In this document: positions 32,146-34,453 of the stretch, in pieces
How positions within the stretch are numbered: the first letter of the stretch is position 1
Layout: each line of letters begins with the position of its first letter
NCBI GenBank assembly: GCA_013288895.1
Contig: JABDAY010000019.1
Coordinates: 1 to 34,453, forward strand
Length of the DNA: 34,453 nt
Reading direction: 5' to 3'
Source of the DNA: Chlamydiota bacterium
GTDB taxonomy: Bacteria; Chlamydiota; Chlamydiia; Chlamydiales; Rhabdochlamydiaceae
The notes under the pieces: model-generated
Told to the model about the DNA's origin: nothing
What the model saw: only the letters and a program-made list of their open reading frames with translations
The model's database searches: none
Translations under genes and position numbers: made by a program

Positions 32146-34453
32146 AAAGAGTACCCGATTTTTCCGTAGATTTGATTGGAATTGTAGCCGCTTCCAAATT
32201 CTCCGTTATAGCTAAGGGATCCGAAGCCTCCCCAGCTTGTTTGCCAAAAGAGTTCTACGGCGGGAGAAATGAGATTTTGCTTGGAGGTAAAGGCCTTAAC
32301 AATAAATGATTCTGGTGTGCCCACAATTGCCACATCGAGATCTCCTACGTTATGAGGCTTTTTGTAGATGTAGCTCAACTTTACTTGTAGGATAAAAATT
32401 CCCCAATCGTAAGTGGTTGTTGCGTATCCATTGAGGCCTGTTTCGATGCGGAGCATCGATGAAGTTCTAGAAGAGACCCTCATATTATATGGAGCAGCCC
32501 CTTTCTCTGAATAGCTTGGGTCCCATTCAACGACCCAGTCTAACAAAGCAAATGGTTCAATGGTTCCAGAATTTGTATTGAAATCAGATCCCATCCCAAA
32601 ATGGAAATCGAGTTGTTTTGCATGGTAAGAACTTTTTGCGCACTCTCCAAATCCTGGAAAGGAAATGGCGCGCTTTTGATTAACACTCATATATTCGCCC
32701 CAAATAGCTGCGTCCATGAAAAAATCGCAATAAGATTTCATTCCGTAGACGCTGAGATAACCCGCATTTAAATGGCCATTTCCCATAGAGTGATCTTCCT
32801 GAATCGAGGTATAAGCGTACCCCGCGAGTGTGCCGATATACCACTGATCGGTGTTGCCGTAATCACAGGCTGCAAAAAAGCCACCGTCATTGAAATCAAA
32901 GGGAGAGGTTTGATCTTGAGAGTTTTGATGATTGAACCCGCCAAAACCCATCGTCCAAAGTTCAAAATCTTTGTTTTTAGGTGAAGTACAAGTTGTTTCT
33001 TCTTCTTCTTCACAGCAATTGTTTCCACAATTGTCAGCAAGGCGTCTTTTGGTAAAATGAAAATCGAGCGACTCGGAAAGCATGAACATAACATTTTGCG
33101 CAGCAAATGTGGAAATTGAGTCTCTCGAGGGACTAATGGCTTCAAGGGCTTTTTGGTATTGCGAAGGGGAAAGAGCGTTTAAAAGAGCAAATTGATCTGT
33201 CAACCCTAGTGAATTGGCACCTGGGATTAGAGTATTGAGGTAAGAAGCAACTCTTAAGTTGTTGCCTCGAAGGCCTTGTGTAGAAAGAGGAGTGATGGAA
33301 GGCACAAGAGAGCTGAAATCAAATTGGACAAACGTAGGAGCTCCCATCGGTAGATAGAAGAGTGAATAATCGCTCGGGGTTATTCCGGTAAATGCAACGG
33401 AATCAAAGGTACCTGTAATGCCGGATGAAGTGAGAAGTGTGTACGTGCCGGCAGTAGCGTTTGGATCTAGGTCGATCTCCAAGATGCCTGCGAGCGACGC
33501 AGGTCCAGTAACGGAGACTAAAGATGTGCCGCTAGAATCGATCTCGATATGGACAAGGCTCCCAGAGGAGCCGAGAATTGGATTTGCTGAACTTAGTGTT
33601 AAACTGCCAAGGGTTAGCGTTCCTCCGGCATCTGGAGAGATCGTTCCGGAATTGACAGAAACATCTCCTGTTAAAGTTCCAATGCCGCTCAGCGTCCCTC
33701 TTTGCGGACTAAAGTTAACATTTCTACAGACGAAAATGAGAGCTTGATCGATTAGTCCATTCACTTTGAAATTCGCATTATTGATGTAGACTCGTCCTTG
33801 ATAATCAGTTGTTCCGTTGTAAACAACAGTTCCATTTCCTGTGACATTGACCCTTGTTCCTCCTGCGCCGAAAATGGTATCATCAGTAAATGCGACTTGC
33901 TCGCCAAGTGTTAAAAGATCATCAGTATCGTTTGCTATGAATGTGAGAGTAGAACCCGCGCGCAGGAAAATGCTATTTCCTAATGCTGATCCATCGGAGC
34001 CACCTGTTCCTCCAGGCCCACCCATTCCACCGATTCCGGCTTGTGTCATATTGTTTGATGTATTGAAGATGGTTGGAATCCCCGGAAGTGCCTGTATGGT
34101 GAAATTCAAACCGCTATCTACAAAGATAGCGCCGCCAAGACCGCTCCCTCCACCACCGCCACCTCCACCAAAGCCCAATCCGCAGGTACTCGCCCCAACT
34201 CCTCCAGAGCCTCCGCCAAGACTTCCGGTATCAGATCCACCGGGGGCATTAAGGGGCGGCATGAAGGGATTGGAAGGCCCTCCGCCACCACCTCCCCCTC
34301 CGCCAAGAGAGTCGCCACCTGTTGCAGGTGTCGAGCCAGATTGGTTGGCGCCTCCACCTCCTCCTCCACCGCCAACTCCTCCTGATCCACCTTGTACTGT
34401 ATAGGAGGGATCAAAAGCGCCGCCGCCAGCGCCACCACCTCCACCACCCCCAT
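32142..34453 (-). CDS. Gly-rich autotransporter, 5' part outside the window
   Basis: The frame is open to the window end, so at least 770 residues are present and the N-terminus is missing; the Met at 34262 is internal. The visible part starts with a Gly-rich passenger (runs of eight or more Gly, with ANQSGS and GGDSLGGGG), passes into a beta-helical region (FKVNGLIDQALIFV, GTLSGIGTLTGDVSVNSGTI, GGTLTLGSLTLS), a linker (LSPSQYQKALEAISPSRD) and a C-terminal autotransporter barrel of about 270 residues from FELWTMGFGGFNHQ to QIYGKIGYSF. NCGNNCCEEEEETTC just before the barrel is a Cys-rich, acidic patch. It is a type V secretion surface protein, comparable in layout to chlamydial Pmp proteins but without visible FxxN/GGAI repeats apart from GGAIFVDS. 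Confidence 0.85.
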   Translation of the reverse strand, partial: GGGGGGGAGGGAFDPSYTVQGGSGGVGGGGGGGGANQSGSTPATGGDSLGGGGGGGGGPSNPFMPPLNAPGGSDTGSLGGGSGGVGASTCGLGFGGGGGGGGSGLGGAIFVDSGLNFTIQALPGIPTIFNTSNNMTQAGIGGMGGPGGTGGSDGSALGNSIFLRAGSTLTFIANDTDDLLTLGEQVAFTDDTIFGAGGTRVNVTGNGTVVYNGTTDYQGRVYINNANFKVNGLIDQALIFVCRNVNFSPQRGTLSGIGTLTGDVSVNSGTISPDAGGTLTLGSLTLSSANPILGSSGSLVHIEIDSSGTSLVSVTGPASLAGILEIDLDPNATAGTYTLLTSSGITGTFDSVAFTGITPSDYSLFYLPMGAPTFVQFDFSSLVPSITPLSTQGLRGNNLRVASYLNTLIPGANSLGLTDQFALLNALSPSQYQKALEAISPSRDSISTFAAQNVMFMLSESLDFHFTKRRLADNCGNNCCEEEEETTCTSPKNKDFELWTMGFGGFNHQNSQDQTSPFDFNDGGFFAACDYGNTDQWYIGTLAGYAYTSIQEDHSMGNGHLNAGYLSVYGMKSYCDFFMDAAIWGEYMSVNQKRAISFPGFGECAKSSYHAKQLDFHFGMGSDFNTNSGTIEPFALLDWVVEWDPSYSEKGAAPYNMRVSSRTSSMLRIETGLNGYATTTYDWGIFILQVKLSYIYKKPHNVGDLDVAIVGTPESFIVKAFTSKQNLISPAVELFWQTSWGGFGSLSYNGEFGSGYNSNQIYGKIGYSF

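Noticed and set aside
33841..34404. 187-residue Pro-rich plus-strand frame
   Set aside because: The antisense of Gly codons in the autotransporter gives Pro codons; the minus-strand frame ends in a full autotransporter barrel.

Overview
The window looks like a chromosome segment from a member of the Chlamydiae outside Chlamydiaceae (a Simkania-, Waddlia- or Parachlamydia-like environmental chlamydia). The reasons are a second, short ParE/ParC (gyrB_2/gyrA_2-type) pair, a MOMP-like/Lpg1974-type outer-membrane porin with paired cysteines, cysteine-rich inverse autotransporters, a Gly-rich autotransporter, and a very high share of exported or outer-membrane proteins. No tRNA, rRNA, CRISPR array, integrase or intact insertion sequence was seen. 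Genus assignment is inference.

Layout. 1-3300: housekeeping genes on the minus strand (dihydrouridine synthase then Uup-type ABC-F ATPase, overlapping), bordered by palindromic repeats. 3299-12404: plus-strand run of a PLP-dependent dehydratase, an exported uracil phosphoribosyltransferase, an exported prolyl iminopeptidase and three tandem inverse autotransporters with beta-helix passengers. 12405-13512: a 165-bp imperfect palindrome, a repeat hairpin and three small exported paralogues on the minus strand. 13694-17384: parE-parC. 17385-19860: a nested palindromic element, then a minus-strand cassette of two paralogous NlpC/P60-like (papain-fold) proteins with a single-domain cytochrome b5 between them, and another palindrome. 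19883-30370: MOMP-like porin, DUF2892 membrane protein, exported 2OG-Fe(II) oxygenase, exported gamma-glutamylcyclotransferase-like protein, a second nested palindromic element, YqeY, exported CocE/S15 hydrolase, GT2 glycosyltransferase with a signal peptide, a translationally coupled beta-propeller/outer-membrane barrel pair, and an endonuclease/exonuclease/phosphatase-family phosphodiesterase. 30472-32145: a 461-residue orphan protein of different base composition, a cluster of short repeats and a small ORF. 32142-34453: a Gly-rich autotransporter cut by the window end.

Two themes stand out. First, at least five enzymes whose relatives are usually cytosolic (UPRT, prolyl iminopeptidase, 2OG oxygenase, GGCT-like, GT2) start with clear Sec signal peptides. 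In an intracellular bacterium this points to action outside the cytoplasm, perhaps in the inclusion or host cell, where PRPP, nucleotide sugars, 2-oxoglutarate and glutathione-type substrates exist. Second, intergenic space is filled with several families of long palindromic repeats. Three of them lie flush with, or supply, the stop codon of the adjacent gene (uup, parC, third inverse autotransporter), and one family shows paired compensatory changes between copies.

All calls come from reading the sequence. Family assignments rest on recognised motifs and have not been tested by database search.
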